Source: Celeribacter indicus (GTDB lineage Bacteria; Pseudomonadota; Alphaproteobacteria; Rhodobacterales; Rhodobacteraceae). From it: a stretch of 64,000 nucleotides of DNA. Numbering within the stretch: the first letter of the stretch is position 1; each line of letters starts with the position of its first letter. The stretch lies in the NCBI RefSeq assembly GCF_000819565.1, contig NZ_CP004393.1:3286001-3350000 (forward strand). The letters run 5' to 3'. The translations under genes and the position numbers were made by a program. Below the pieces are notes generated by a model, which did not search any database, was not told the DNA's origin, and was given only the letters and a program-made list of their open reading frames with translations. Below are positions 8,149 through 17,583 of this stretch, in pieces.

Positions 8149-9690
8149 ATGCCACAGACAAGCCCCCCGCCCGAGGCCGACGCCATGCCCGCGTCCGACA
8201 CCGGGCCGACCCCGCACCGGGAGCACGGCTCGATCCCGCTCACCGTCGCCTCCGTCGCCGTCCTGATGCTGCTCGCGGCGCTGGACCAGACCATCGTCGC
8301 CACCGCCCTGCCCACGATCGTCACGGACCTCGGCGGGCTCGACCACCTCTCCTGGGTGGTGACCGCCTATATCCTCGCCTCGACCGTCGTCGCCCCGCTC
8401 TACGGCAAGCTCGGCGACCTCTACGGACGGCGCAATGTCGTCATCCTCGCCGTCCTGCTCTTCCTCGCGGGCTCCGTGCTCTGCGGCCTCGCGCGGTCCA
8501 TGGGGTTCCTGATCGCCGCCCGCGCCATCCAGGGCCTTGGCGGCGGCGGGCTGTTCGTGCTCGCGCTGTCGATCATCGGCGACATCATCCCGCCGCGGGA
8601 ACGCGGCCGCATCCAGGGCGTCTTCGCCTCCGTCTTCGGCGTCTCCTCCGTCGCCGGGCCGCTTCTGGGCGGGTGGTTCGTGGATGCGCTCAGCTGGCAC
8701 TGGATCTTCTATATCAACCTGCCGCTCGGCGCGCTGGCCCTCGCCGGCTTCACCTTCGGCTTCAAGGCCAACCCGGACCGCGTCGCCCACCGGATCGACT
8801 ATGCCGGAGCCGCCGCGCTCAGCCTGTCGCTCGCCTCCATCGTCCTGCTGACCGCGCTCGGCGGCAAGGAATTCGCCATCACCGATCCGGCGGGGCTTCT
8901 GCTCATGGCGCTGTTCCTCGGGGCCACCGCCGCCTTCGTCCGCATCGAGCGGCGCGCCGAGGAGCCGATCCTGCCGATGAGCCTGTTCTCGATGAACGTC
9001 TTCACGGTGACCGCGGTCATCTCCTTCGTCTCCGGGGCGCTCCTGTTCGGCGCGCTGACCTTCATCCCGGTCTTCCTGCAAATGGCGACGGGCGCCTCCG
9101 CGACGCAATCGGGCCTGCAACTGATCCCGATGACCGCCGGGATCCTCACCGCCTCGACCCTGTCGGGCCGCTACATGATGCGCACCGGACGGTACCGGAT
9201 CCTGCCGCTGATCGGGCTCTGCGTCGCGACGCTGGCGCTGCTCGTGCTCACCCGGCTGTCCCCGGCGATGCCCGCCCCGGTGCTCTGGGCCGCGCTCGCC
9301 GGCCTCGGCGCGGGCATGGGCTGCATCTTCCCGGTGGTCACGACCGCCGTGCAGAACGCCGTGAGCCGCCGGCAGATCGGCACGGCCACGGCGGCGGGGC
9401 TGATGTTCCGCCAGGTCGGCGCCTCGATCTCCGTCGCGCTCTTCGGCGCGCTGTTCTCGGCGCGGATGGCCGCCCTCATCGGCACCACCCCGCCCGAAGG
9501 GCTCGGCGATATCGCCGAACTCGGCCCGCAGGTGATGGCGCATCTCTCCCCGGAGACCCAGGCGATGATCGGCCGCTCCGTCTCCGAGGCGCTGCATCCG
9601 GTCTACTGGATCGCCGCCGGCCTCGCCGTCTTCGGGCTTCTCGTCGCCACGAAGCTGCGCGAGATCCCGCTCGAGAGCCGCCGCGCCTGA
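8149..9690 (+). CDS. DHA2-family MFS multidrug efflux transporter (EmrB/QacA type)
   Basis: A 513-residue inner-membrane protein with about 14 hydrophobic segments after a 30-residue polar N-terminus. TM1 carries LLAALDQTIVATALPTIVTD, the DHA2 motif D1 block. Loop 2-3 has GKLGDLYGRRNV (motif A), and TM5 has VAGPLLGGWFVD (motif C, antiporter signature). These mark proton-driven drug exporters of the EmrB/QacA group. GGAAGGAG lies a few bases upstream of the ATG at 8149. No EmrA-like membrane-fusion partner is adjacent, so it may work alone at the inner membrane. The divergent MarR gene is the likely repressor. Substrate unknown. Confidence 0.92.
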   Translation: MPQTSPPPEADAMPASDTGPTPHREHGSIPLTVASVAVLMLLAALDQTIVATALPTIVTDLGGLDHLSWVVTAYILASTVVAPLYGKLGDLYGRRNVVILAVLLFLAGSVLCGLARSMGFLIAARAIQGLGGGGLFVLALSIIGDIIPPRERGRIQGVFASVFGVSSVAGPLLGGWFVDALSWHWIFYINLPLGALALAGFTFGFKANPDRVAHRIDYAGAAALSLSLASIVLLTALGGKEFAITDPAGLLLMALFLGATAAFVRIERRAEEPILPMSLFSMNVFTVTAVISFVSGALLFGALTFIPVFLQMATGASATQSGLQLIPMTAGILTASTLSGRYMMRTGRYRILPLIGLCVATLALLVLTRLSPAMPAPVLWAALAGLGAGMGCIFPVVTTAVQNAVSRRQIGTATAAGLMFRQVGASISVALFGALFSARMAALIGTTPPEGLGDIAELGPQVMAHLSPETQAMIGRSVSEALHPVYWIAAGLAVFGLLVATKLREIPLESRRA

Positions 9691-9778
9691 GCGCCGCGCC
9701 CCCCGGCCCGACGCGCCCGCCAAGGGCGCGTCTCGCTGCGGCGCATATCGGTGATTCTCGCACCGCAGCACGATTTGC

Positions 9779-9810
9779 AAAGGCCGGCAAAACGAAACCG
9801 GGCCTTTTCT
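9779..9810 (+). terminator. Probable intrinsic terminator downstream of the MFS gene
   Basis: The arms AAAGGCCGG (9779-9787) and CCGGGCCTTT (9798-9807, one bulged G) form a GC-rich stem followed by TCT. It lies about 90 bp after the exporter stop and before the pyruvate carboxylase leader. Confidence 0.55.
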
Positions 9811-9985
9811 AAATCTCTGAGTTGTCGCTGCAAACTCGCAAATTATTCCGCCAGCATGACATTTTAGCGTCCATGGCGCAGGAGTTTTGCGTCATTCGAT
9901 CCGGCTTTTCGTTTTTAGACATTTACTGCAACGCAGAAATCCCTAACCTGCTGAAAAAAACGGCAGCCAAGGGAGCCTTCACACC
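9811..9985 (+). other. AT-richer leader and promoter region of pyruvate carboxylase
   Basis: The DNA just upstream of the carboxylase gene is more AT-rich than the genes around it, typical of a promoter region. No pair of hexamers stands out clearly enough to name. AAGGGAG near 9968-9974 is a plausible ribosome-binding site for the ATG at 9986. Confidence 0.35.
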
Positions 9986-12900
9986 ATGGCCGAGTTCAGG
10001 AAAGTCCTCATCGCCAACCGCGGCGAGATCGCCATCCGCGTCATGCGCGCCGCCAACGAGATGGGCAAGCGTACCGTCGCGATCTATGCCGAGGAGGACA
10101 AGCTGTCGCTCCACCGGTTCAAGGCGGACGAGGCCTACAAGATCGGCGAGGGCATGGGACCGGTCGCCGCCTATCTCTCGATCCCCGAGATCATCCGGGT
10201 CGCCAGGGAAAGCGGCGCCGACGCGATCCATCCGGGATACGGGCTCCTGTCGGAGAACCCCGATTTCGTGGATGCCTGCACGGAGGCCGGGATCGCCTTC
10301 ATCGGGCCGAAGGCGGAAACGATGCGCAAGCTCGGCGACAAGGCCAGCGCGCGCAAGGTCGCCATCGCGGCAGGCGTGCCGGTCATCCCCGCGACCGAGG
10401 TTCTGGGCAACGATTTCGACGCGATCCGCAAGGAGGCCGAGGAGATCGGCTTTCCGCTGATGCTCAAGGCATCCTGGGGCGGCGGCGGGCGCGGGATGCG
10501 TCCGATCGACACCGCGGAGGAGCTCGAGGAGAAGGTGAAGGAGGGCCGGCGCGAGGCCGAGGCGGCCTTCGGCAATGGCGAGGGCTATCTCGAGAAGATG
10601 ATCACCAGGGCGCGCCATGTCGAGGTGCAGATCCTGGGCGACAGCCAGGGCAATATCTACCACCTCTACGAGCGCGACTGCTCGGTGCAGCGGCGCAACC
10701 AGAAGGTCGTCGAGCGCGCCCCCGCCCCCTATCTCTCCGCCGCCCAGCGCGAGGAGCTGTGCAACCTCGGCAAGCGCATCTGCGAGCATGTGAATTACGA
10801 ATGCGCGGGCACTGTAGAATTCCTGATGGATATGGAGACAGGCAAGTTCTACTTCATCGAGGTGAATCCCCGCGTCCAGGTCGAACACACCGTGACCGAG
10901 GAAGTCACCGGCATCGACATCGTGCGCGCCCAGATCCTGATCGCCGAGGGCAAGAGCCTGATGGAGGCGACGGGCGTCGCCTCGCAATACGACGTCCGGC
11001 TCGACGGCCACGCGCTCCAGTGCCGGGTGACGACCGAGGATCCGACCAACAACTTCATCCCCGATTACGGCCGCATCTCCACCTATCGTTCGGCCACCGG
11101 CATGGGGATCCGCCTCGATGGCGGCACGGCCTATTCCGGCGCGGTGATCACCCGGTATTACGATTCGCTGCTCACGAAGGTGACCGCCTGGGCGCGCACG
11201 CCCGAGGCCGCGATCGCCCGGATGGACCGCGCCCTGCGCGAGTTCCGCATCCGCGGCGTGTCGACCAACATCGACTTCGTGATCAACCTGCTGAAACACC
11301 CGGTCTTCCTCAACAACGAATACACCACGAAATTCATCGACACGACGCCCGAGCTGTTCGATTTCAAGCCGCGCCGCGACCGGGCGACGAAGATCCTCAC
11401 CTATCTCGCGGACATCTCCGTGAACCGGCATCCGGAAACCGTCGGCCGGCCGAGGCCGAAGTCCGACGCCCCCCGCGCGGTGCCGCCCGCGCTGCGGGCC
11501 GAACTGCCGCCGGACGGCACGCGCCAGCTTCTAGACCGGCAGGGGCCGAAGGCGGTCGCGGACTGGATGCTCGACCAGAAACAGCTCCTGATCACCGACA
11601 CGACGATGCGCGACGGGCACCAGTCGCTCCTTGCGACGCGGATGCGCTCGATCGACATGGTGAACGCCGCCGCCTCCTATGCGGCGAACCTGCCGACGCT
11701 CTTCTCGGTGGAATGCTGGGGCGGCGCAACCTTCGACGTCGCCTATCGCTTTCTCCAGGAATGCCCCTGGCAACGCCTGCGCGACATCCGCGAGCGGATG
11801 CCGAACATCATGACCCAGATGCTGCTGCGCGCCTCCAACGGCGTCGGCTACACGAATTATCCCGACAATGTCGTGCAGAGCTTCGTGAAACAGGCCGCGG
11901 AGACCGGCGTCGACGTGTTCCGCGTCTTCGACAGTCTCAACTGGGTCGAGAACATGCGCGTCGCGATGGACGCGGTGATCGAGAGCGGCAAGGTCTGCGA
12001 GGGCACGATCTGCTACACGGGCGACCTGCTCGACCCGACCCGGCCGAAATACACGCTCGACTACTACGTGAAGATGGCGAAGGAGCTCGAGGCCGCCGGC
12101 GCGCATGTGCTGGGGCTGAAGGACATGGCCGGGCTGCTGAAGCCGACGCAGGCGGGGATGCTGATCCGCGCGCTGAAGGAGGAGGTCGGCCTGCCGATCC
12201 ACTTCCACACGCATGACACCTCCGGCGCGGCGATCGCGACGGTCCTCGCCGCCTCCGAGGCGGGCGTCGATGCCGTGGACGCGGCAATGGACGCCCTTTC
12301 GGGCAACACCTCCCAGCCGACGCTCGGGTCCATCGTGGAGGCGCTGCGCTTCACCGAGCGCAACACCGGGCTCGACATCGGCGCGATCCGCGAGATGTCG
12401 AATTACTGGGAAGCGGTGCGCGCGCAATATGCCGCCTTCGAAAGCTCGCTCCAGGCCCCCGCCTCCGAGGTCTACCTGCACGAGATGCCGGGCGGGCAGT
12501 TCACCAACCTGAAGGCGCAGGCCCGCTCCCTCGGGCTCGAGGAGCGCTGGCACGAGGTCGCGCAGGCCTATGCCGATGTGAACATGATGTTCGGCGATAT
12601 CGTGAAGGTCACGCCGTCGTCCAAGGTCGTGGGCGACATGGCGCTGATGATGGTCAGCCAGGGCCTCACCCGCGCCGAGGTCGAGGATCCGAAGACCGAC
12701 GTGGCCTTCCCCGACAGCGTCATCGACATGATGCGCGGCAATCTCGGCCAGCCGCCGGGCGGGTTCCCGGAGGCGATCGTGAAAAAGGTCCTGGGCAAGG
12801 AGAAGCCGAACCTCGACCGTCCCGGCAAGCATCTCGAGCCTGTCGATTTCGACGCGCTGCGCGCCGAGTTGCAGGCGAAATTCCCGGATGTGGACTTCGA

Positions 12901-13429
12901 CGACGAGGATTTCAACAGCTACCTCATGTATCCGAAGGTCTTCACCGACTATGTCGCGCGCCATGAGCAATATGGCCCGGTGCGGACCCTGCCGACGCGG
13001 AACTTCTTCTATGGCATGCAGGAGGGCGAGGAGATCTCTGCCTCCATCGACGAGGGCGTGACGCTCGAGATCCGCTGCCTCGCGCTCGCGGAGCCCGACG
13101 AGAAGGGCGAGGTGAAGGTCTTCTTCGAACTGAACGGCCAGCCGCGCACCATCCGGGTGCCGGACCGCTCCGCCGCCGCCTCCGTCGCGGTGAACGCAAA
13201 GGCGGACATGGGCAATCCGAAACATGTCGGCGCCCCGATGCCGGGGGTCGTGGCGACCGTGGCCGTCGCCGCCGGCCAGGCGGTGAAGAAGGGCGACGTG
13301 CTCCTGACCATCGAGGCGATGAAGATGGAGACCTCCATCACCGCCGATCAGGACGGCACGGTGAAGGCGGTCCATGTCTCCCCGAGCAGCCAGATCGACG
13401 CCAAGGATCTGCTCGTCGAATTCGAGTGA
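9986..13429 (+). CDS. pyc: Pyruvate carboxylase
   Basis: A 1147-residue single-chain, biotin-dependent enzyme that makes oxaloacetate from pyruvate, bicarbonate and ATP to refill the TCA cycle. The biotin carboxylase domain (about 1-455) begins FRKVLIANRGEIAIRVMRAA and contains the glycine-rich KASWGGGGRGMR and FIEVNPRVQVEH. The carboxyltransferase domain (about 530-800) contains TTMRDGHQSLLATRMR and LGLKDMAGLLKP. The conserved PYC/OADA region follows. The C-terminal biotinyl domain has EAMKMETSI, with the biotinylated lysine at about 1113. Length and domain order are those of a full alpha4-type enzyme. The gene appears monocistronic. Confidence 0.98.
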   Translation: MAEFRKVLIANRGEIAIRVMRAANEMGKRTVAIYAEEDKLSLHRFKADEAYKIGEGMGPVAAYLSIPEIIRVARESGADAIHPGYGLLSENPDFVDACTEAGIAFIGPKAETMRKLGDKASARKVAIAAGVPVIPATEVLGNDFDAIRKEAEEIGFPLMLKASWGGGGRGMRPIDTAEELEEKVKEGRREAEAAFGNGEGYLEKMITRARHVEVQILGDSQGNIYHLYERDCSVQRRNQKVVERAPAPYLSAAQREELCNLGKRICEHVNYECAGTVEFLMDMETGKFYFIEVNPRVQVEHTVTEEVTGIDIVRAQILIAEGKSLMEATGVASQYDVRLDGHALQCRVTTEDPTNNFIPDYGRISTYRSATGMGIRLDGGTAYSGAVITRYYDSLLTKVTAWARTPEAAIARMDRALREFRIRGVSTNIDFVINLLKHPVFLNNEYTTKFIDTTPELFDFKPRRDRATKILTYLADISVNRHPETVGRPRPKSDAPRAVPPALRAELPPDGTRQLLDRQGPKAVADWMLDQKQLLITDTTMRDGHQSLLATRMRSIDMVNAAASYAANLPTLFSVECWGGATFDVAYRFLQECPWQRLRDIRERMPNIMTQMLLRASNGVGYTNYPDNVVQSFVKQAAETGVDVFRVFDSLNWVENMRVAMDAVIESGKVCEGTICYTGDLLDPTRPKYTLDYYVKMAKELEAAGAHVLGLKDMAGLLKPTQAGMLIRALKEEVGLPIHFHTHDTSGAAIATVLAASEAGVDAVDAAMDALSGNTSQPTLGSIVEALRFTERNTGLDIGAIREMSNYWEAVRAQYAAFESSLQAPASEVYLHEMPGGQFTNLKAQARSLGLEERWHEVAQAYADVNMMFGDIVKVTPSSKVVGDMALMMVSQGLTRAEVEDPKTDVAFPDSVIDMMRGNLGQPPGGFPEAIVKKVLGKEKPNLDRPGKHLEPVDFDALRAELQAKFPDVDFDDEDFNSYLMYPKVFTDYVARHEQYGPVRTLPTRNFFYGMQEGEEISASIDEGVTLEIRCLALAEPDEKGEVKVFFELNGQPRTIRVPDRSAAASVAVNAKADMGNPKHVGAPMPGVVATVAVAAGQAVKKGDVLLTIEAMKMETSITADQDGTVKAVHVSPSSQIDAKDLLVEFE

Positions 13430-13620
13430 CCGCGTCTCGCCCGGAACAATGTGCCGGGCGCGCGCCGCCATCTGCGCCTCCGGTCTCCGGGCGAGGGCGG
13501 CGTCGGGCCTGAGGTGAGGAGGGCAGCGGACGGTCGCCTGCCCTTCGTGGTCTTCGCCTTGTTCCGCCGGGCCCGCGAGGCGTCGATCCCCCCGCGCTGG
13601 CGTCGACAACGCGACTTTCG

Positions 13621-14784
13621 TCACCGCGCCCGGCGCAGGGAGACGGCGGCGGAGACGATCCCGCCGAACAGCAGCGCCCAGAGCGGGGCGCCGATGCCGA
13701 AGAAGGAAATTCCCGACACCGTGGTCATGAAGGTGACGAGCCCCGCCTCCCGCTGGGCCGGATCCTGGAGCGCGGCGGTGAGGCTCGAGGAGATCGTGTT
13801 GAGCAGCGCGAGCCCCGCGACCGTCACGACGAGCGCCGAAGGCGCGATGAGGAAAAGCCCGATCACCGCCCCGCCCAGCAGCCCGACGACGCAATAGAGC
13901 ACCCCCGCGACCAGTGCCGCCCTGTAGCGGGTGGCGGGGTTTTCGTCGGCCTCGGGCCCGGCGCAGATCGCCGCCGTGATCGCCGCGAGGTTGAAGGCAT
14001 ATCCGCCGAACGGCGCGAGGAGCAGCGTGGTCAGGCCGGTGACCGTGATCGAGGTCGACACGGGCGGCTCGTAGCCGGAGGCCCGGAGGGTCACGACGCC
14101 GGGGACGTTCTGCGACGTCATGGTGACGATATAGAGCGGCAGGCCGACGCCGATCAGCGTGGCAAGGGTGAAGTCCGGCATGACGAACACCGGCCGCGCG
14201 ATCCCGAAATCCACCGGCAGGGAGGTGTCGAAGGCCCCGGTCACGGCGCAGAAGACGATCCCGGCCAGAAGCACGAGCGGAATGGTGAAACGGGCGAAGC
14301 GGCGCCGCGCGGCGAGATAGGTCAGGCACATGAGCGCCACCAGCGGCAGGTTCTCTTCCATGGAGGAGAAGATCCCCAGCCCGAACTGAAAGAGAATGCC
14401 GGCGATCATGGCGCTGCCCAGCGCCTCGGGAATGATATGCGCGAGCCGCTCGAACCAGCCGGAGAGGCCGGTCAGGGTCAGCAGGAGCCCGCAGAACACG
14501 AAGGCCCCGATCGCCTGCGCCATCGGCACGCCCTCGAGGCTCACCCCGAGAAGCGCCGCGCCGGGGGTGGACCATGCGGTGAGGATCGGCATCCTGTAGC
14601 GCAGCGACAGGACGAGCCCGCTGATCCCCATGCCGAGGCCCAGCGCCAGCATCCAGCTGTTCGCCTGCGCCTGTGTCGCGCCGAGCACGTCGATGGCCTG
14701 GAAGATGATCGCGACGCTGCTGGTATAGCCGAGGAGCACGGCGACCGCGCCGGCGACGAGATGGGACAGCTTCACTCCGAACAT
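13621..14784 (-). CDS. benE: BenE-family (benzoate/H+ symporter-like) transporter
   Basis: A 387-residue, very hydrophobic protein with about 12 membrane segments. It begins MFGVKLSHLVAGAVAVLLGY followed by TSSVAIIFQAIDVLGATQ. The block LTAWSTPGAALLG and the later FGGYAFNLAAITAAICAGPE are characteristic of the BenE family, related to NCS2-like folds. The ATG at 14784 has GGAAGG six bases upstream; a start further out would cut into the operator. The divergent XRE-cupin gene and the shared palindrome between them suggest local control. The substrate could be benzoate or another aromatic acid. No degradation genes adjoin it. Confidence 0.85.
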   Translation of the reverse strand: MFGVKLSHLVAGAVAVLLGYTSSVAIIFQAIDVLGATQAQANSWMLALGLGMGISGLVLSLRYRMPILTAWSTPGAALLGVSLEGVPMAQAIGAFVFCGLLLTLTGLSGWFERLAHIIPEALGSAMIAGILFQFGLGIFSSMEENLPLVALMCLTYLAARRRFARFTIPLVLLAGIVFCAVTGAFDTSLPVDFGIARPVFVMPDFTLATLIGVGLPLYIVTMTSQNVPGVVTLRASGYEPPVSTSITVTGLTTLLLAPFGGYAFNLAAITAAICAGPEADENPATRYRAALVAGVLYCVVGLLGGAVIGLFLIAPSALVVTVAGLALLNTISSSLTAALQDPAQREAGLVTFMTTVSGISFFGIGAPLWALLFGGIVSAAVSLRRAR

Positions 14785-14842
14785 GGGAAACCTTCCGGGA
14801 GGGTTTGGCAAGGGCGGGCGCCTGCGGTATAAGAGACATGAC

Positions 14843-14868
14843 CGCTATAACGCACGGACGTTATAGCG
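14843..14868. promoter_or_regulatory. Palindromic operator between benE and the XRE-cupin gene, overlapping both promoters
   Basis: CGCTATAACG (14843-14852) and CGTTATAGCG (14859-14868) are perfect 10-bp inverted arms with a 6-bp spacer. Each arm contains a -10-like TTATAG, reading right for the regulator and left for benE. On the leftward strand TTGTGC lies 17 bp before TTATAG, and on the rightward strand ATGACC lies 17 bp before TTATAG. A dimer bound here would block both divergent promoters at once. The natural candidate is the adjacent XRE protein. Confidence 0.75.
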
Positions 14869-14896
14869 CACAAGAGACAATCGGGGCGGCCCGCCG

Positions 14897-15466
14897 GTGA
14901 GCGACAGCAAGATCAGGATCAATCTGAAAGCCCTGCGGCAGGAGGCCGGGCTGAGCCTTGCCCGGACCGCCGAGCTGACCGGCGTGAGCAAGGCGATGCT
15001 CGGCCAGATCGAACGCGGCGAGTCGAGCCCGACGGTCGCGACGCTGTGGAAGCTCGCGAAGGGGTTCCACCTGCCGCTGACCGCCCTGCTCGAGGAGGTG
15101 GGGGACATGCCCCGCCTCTCCGCCCCCGCGCGCGGCATCCCGGAGGAGGTCACGGGCAGCATCGGCATCCGCACCGTCTTTCCCTTCGATCCGCGTCTCG
15201 GATCGGAAACCTTCGTCGTGACGCTCGCCCCCGGACAGACGCATCTGTCGCAGGCCCATGACACCGGCGTGGTCGAGGACGTCTTTGCGCTGCGGGGCGG
15301 GATCGAGGTCCTGATCGGGGACGACTGGCGGGCCTGTGCGCAGGGAGAGGGACTGCGCCTTGCCGCGGATGTGCCGCATGGCTACCGCAACCGGGGCGGG
15401 GCCGCCGCGGAATTTCACAACACAATCCACTATCCGCGCCGGACCGGGACAGGCACCGCGCCCTGA
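14897..15466 (+). CDS. XRE-family regulator with C-terminal cupin domain
   Basis: A 189-residue protein starting with GTG at 14897. Residues 8-65 form a Cro/CI-type helix-turn-helix: LKALRQEAGLSLARTAELTG then VSKAMLGQIERGESSPTVAT. Residues ~110-180 form a small cupin barrel (VTLAPGQTHLSQAHD, VEDVFALRGGIEVLIGD, LAADVPHGYRNRG). XRE-cupin regulators usually sense small metabolites through the barrel and control a neighbouring catabolic or transport gene. It faces away from benE across a perfect palindrome, making benE its likely target along with itself. Confidence 0.9.
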   Translation: MSDSKIRINLKALRQEAGLSLARTAELTGVSKAMLGQIERGESSPTVATLWKLAKGFHLPLTALLEEVGDMPRLSAPARGIPEEVTGSIGIRTVFPFDPRLGSETFVVTLAPGQTHLSQAHDTGVVEDVFALRGGIEVLIGDDWRACAQGEGLRLAADVPHGYRNRGGAAAEFHNTIHYPRRTGTGTAP

Positions 15467-15486
15467 CCGGCCCGCCCCGCGGCGGC

Positions 15487-15511
15487 AAAAAATCCTCCCC
15501 GAGGCGATTTT
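15487..15511. terminator. Possible intrinsic terminator after the XRE-cupin gene
   Basis: AAAATC and GATTTT flank a CTC-CCC-GAG core, giving a hairpin with an A-rich left flank and a T-rich right flank. It lies just after the regulator stop and before the tRNA-Gly promoter. The stem is short and imperfect. Confidence 0.4.
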
Positions 15512-15515
15512 CCCC

Positions 15516-15544
15516 TTGCAGCCCCGAACGGGATTTCATATCTC
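15516..15544 (+). promoter_or_regulatory. Promoter of the tRNA-Gly pair
   Basis: TTGCAG at 15516-15521 and TATCTC at 15539-15544 are separated by 17 bp. The first tRNA begins 18 bp after the -10 box, a normal distance for a short tRNA leader. Confidence 0.55.
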
Positions 15545-15561
15545 ACGCCTCACCCAAGGAT

Positions 15562-15636
15562 GCGGGCGTAGCTCAGGGGTAGAGCATTACCTTGCCAAGG
15601 TAAGGGTCGTGAGTTCGAATCTCATCGCCCGCTCCA
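15562..15636 (+). tRNA. tRNA-Gly (GCC), copy 1
   Basis: A 75-nt gene with encoded CCA. The acceptor GCGGGCG pairs with CGCCCGC, the anticodon loop is TTGCCAA with GCC at its centre, and the T arm has TTCGAAT. The discriminator is T. A perfect 7-bp hairpin (15641-15647 with 15653-15659) follows and may be a processing or pausing element between the two tRNAs. Confidence 0.97.
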
Positions 15637-15691
15637 GTTTCCTCCGGAACGACCGGAGGACGTGACCGACCGACGACACAGGTGGACGCGA

Positions 15692-15766
15692 GCGGGCGTA
15701 GCTCAGGGGTAGAGCATTACCTTGCCAAGGTAAGGGTCGTGAGTTCGAATCTCATCGCCCGCTCCA
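15692..15766 (+). tRNA. tRNA-Gly (GCC), copy 2
   Basis: Identical to copy 1 over all 75 bases, including encoded CCA. It lies 55 bp downstream and is probably part of the same precursor. Tandem identical tRNA genes raise dosage of a heavily used glycine decoder. Confidence 0.97.
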
Positions 15767-16177
15767 GTTTCCTTTCCGATGCGATGGGTCGCGACATTTC
15801 CCTTTCGCGCCACGAGTCACTCCCGCGGCAGCCGCTTCGGCCCGGCATGGGCGTTCGCCCGACGCCCTCCGGACCTGACAGAGACACGAAGACGCGCCGC
15901 GGGTCCGCCAGCCGGGCGAGCGCCGGGTGGAATGGGGATCGCCAGCGCCATGCGGCACCCCGCGTCCGCCTTTCCGAAGACCTGACGGGGCCGGGATCCG
16001 CCTGCGGCACTTCACACCTGGGAAAGGCCGCAAACGGCCCTTCGCCGCACGACAGCCGCAGCACGAGACGCGCTCCGGCCCGGTCCGCCCCTCCTCCCCC
16101 GTGGCCCCGCGTCCGAGCGGCTTGGCAAATCCCGGTTCGCGCGCGTATAAGCGGCGGGCAAGCGAAAGGACCTCCCC
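15767..16177 (+). other. Intergenic region before the his genes
   Basis: No supported gene is visible in these 411 bp. The sequence is GC-rich throughout, and reading frames across it lack start-site and codon support. The only clear element is the promoter at 16122-16151. Confidence 0.5.
16122..16151 (+). promoter_or_regulatory. Promoter of hisB
   Basis: TTGGCA (16122-16127) and TATAAG (16146-16151) are separated by 18 bp, giving a start about 20 nt before the hisB ATG. GAAAGGA lies upstream of the ATG as ribosome-binding site. Confidence 0.65.
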
Positions 16178-16765
16178 ATGCGCAAGGCGAGCATCACCCG
16201 CAAGACGGCGGAAACCGAGATCAGCGTCGAGATCGACCTCGACGGCACCGGACGCTATGACAACGAGTCGGGCGTCGGCTTCTTCGACCACATGCTCGAC
16301 CAGCTCGCGCGGCACGCCCTCATCGACATGACGATCCGCGCCACCGGCGACACCCATATCGACGATCACCACACGGTCGAGGATACCGGCATCGCGCTCG
16401 GACAGGCGCTGGCGCAGGCGGTGGGCGACAAGAAGGGCATCAACCGCTACGGCCATTTCGCGCTTGCGATGGACGACACGCAGGTCGCCTGCGCCCTCGA
16501 TCTCTCCGCCCGGCCCTTCCTCGTCTGGAACGTGGACTTCCCGACCGGCAAGATCGGCACGTTCGACACCGAGCTCGTGCGCGAATTCTTCCAGGCGCTC
16601 TCCACCCATGGCGGCATCACGCTCCATGTCGACAAGGTGCACGGGCTCAACAGCCACCATATCGCCGAGGCCGCGTTCAAGTCGGTCGCCCGCGCGCTGC
16701 GCATGGCGCTCGAGATCGACCCGCGCATGGCGGACAGCCTGCCCAGCACCAAAGGCGCGCTCTGA
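16178..16765 (+). CDS. hisB: Imidazoleglycerol-phosphate dehydratase
   Basis: A 195-residue protein of the monofunctional HisB type, which dehydrates IGP to imidazole acetol phosphate, the sixth step of histidine synthesis. Two repeated halves each supply metal ligands: [20 protein letters not shown] with [11 protein letters not shown], and [17 protein letters not shown] with [11 protein letters not shown]. The HHxxE metal-binding motifs are intact. No phosphatase domain is fused, as expected outside enterobacteria. hisH follows after 27 bp, so the two are probably co-transcribed. Confidence 0.98.
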   Translation: MRKASITRKTAETEISVEIDLDGTGRYDNESGVGFFDHMLDQLARHALIDMTIRATGDTHIDDHHTVEDTGIALGQALAQAVGDKKGINRYGHFALAMDDTQVACALDLSARPFLVWNVDFPTGKIGTFDTELVREFFQALSTHGGITLHVDKVHGLNSHHIAEAAFKSVARALRMALEIDPRMADSLPSTKGAL

Positions 16766-16792
16766 GCCGCCTCCCCCACGAAAAGGACACCC

Positions 16793-17431
16793 ATGCTCAC
16801 GGCACTCGTCGACTACGACAGCGGCAACCTGCATTCGGCCCACAAGGCCTTCGAACGGATGGCGCGCGAACGCGGCTCCGGCACGATCGTCGTGACCTCG
16901 GAACCCGACGTGGTGGCCAGGGCGGACCGGATCGTGCTGCCGGGAGACGGGGCCTTCCCGGCATGCCGCGGGCAGCTCTTCGACCACACCGGCCTGTTCG
17001 AGGCGATTTCGGAGGCGGTGACGCGGAATGCCCGCCCCTTCATGGGGATCTGCATCGGCATGCAGATGATGGCGACGCGCGGCCTCGAATACGAGGAGAC
17101 ACCGGGCTTCGGCTGGATCGACGGAGAGGTGGTGCGCATCGCCCCCTCCGACCCCGCGCTCAAGGTGCCGCACATGGGCTGGAACGATCTGGTGATCGAC
17201 GCCACGCACCCGGTGCTCGACGGCATCGAAACCGGCGACCACGCCTATTTCGTCCACTCCTATCACTTCCGGGTCCGCGATCCGGCCGACCGCCTCGCAC
17301 ATGTCGACTATGGCGGCGACGTGACCGCCATCGTCGCGAAGGGCAACATGGTCGGCTGCCAGTTCCACCCGGAGAAAAGCCAGCGCGCCGGCCTTCGCAT
17401 CATCTCGAACTTCCTCGGATGGGCGCCCTGA
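16793..17431 (+). CDS. hisH: Imidazole glycerol phosphate synthase, glutamine amidotransferase subunit
   Basis: A 212-residue class I glutamine amidotransferase that releases ammonia from glutamine and passes it to HisF. The nucleophile is Cys87 in FMGICIGMQMM (the family usually has GICLGMQ). GDHAYFVHSYHFR and CQFHPEKSQRAG supply the oxyanion region and the His/Glu of the triad. The N-terminus LVDYDSGNLHSAHKAFER is typical. It follows hisB at 27 bp. Its partner HisF is encoded 2.5 kb downstream, so the his genes are not in one uninterrupted operon. Confidence 0.97.
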   Translation: MLTALVDYDSGNLHSAHKAFERMARERGSGTIVVTSEPDVVARADRIVLPGDGAFPACRGQLFDHTGLFEAISEAVTRNARPFMGICIGMQMMATRGLEYEETPGFGWIDGEVVRIAPSDPALKVPHMGWNDLVIDATHPVLDGIETGDHAYFVHSYHFRVRDPADRLAHVDYGGDVTAIVAKGNMVGCQFHPEKSQRAGLRIISNFLGWAP

Positions 17432-17583
17432 CGCCGACCGCGCGCTCCTCCCGGCCTCGTGAACGGCCGGGACCTTAGCACCCCCGGCCCGAGCTGTTAA
17501 CCTGAGTGTGACGGGAGCGGCCCGTGCCCGCGGCGGCGCGCGACCGCTCGCCTCTGTCTCACGCACAGGGACGACAGCCGGAG

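Noticed and set aside
11531..14839. A long leftward frame opposite pyruvate carboxylase and in another frame of benE
   Set aside because: It covers strongly conserved pyc and benE coding sequence and shows no family motif.
15562..15766. att duplication at the two identical tRNA-Gly genes
   Set aside because: Both copies are full-length with 55 bp between and no mobile genes, so this is a simple tandem tRNA duplication.
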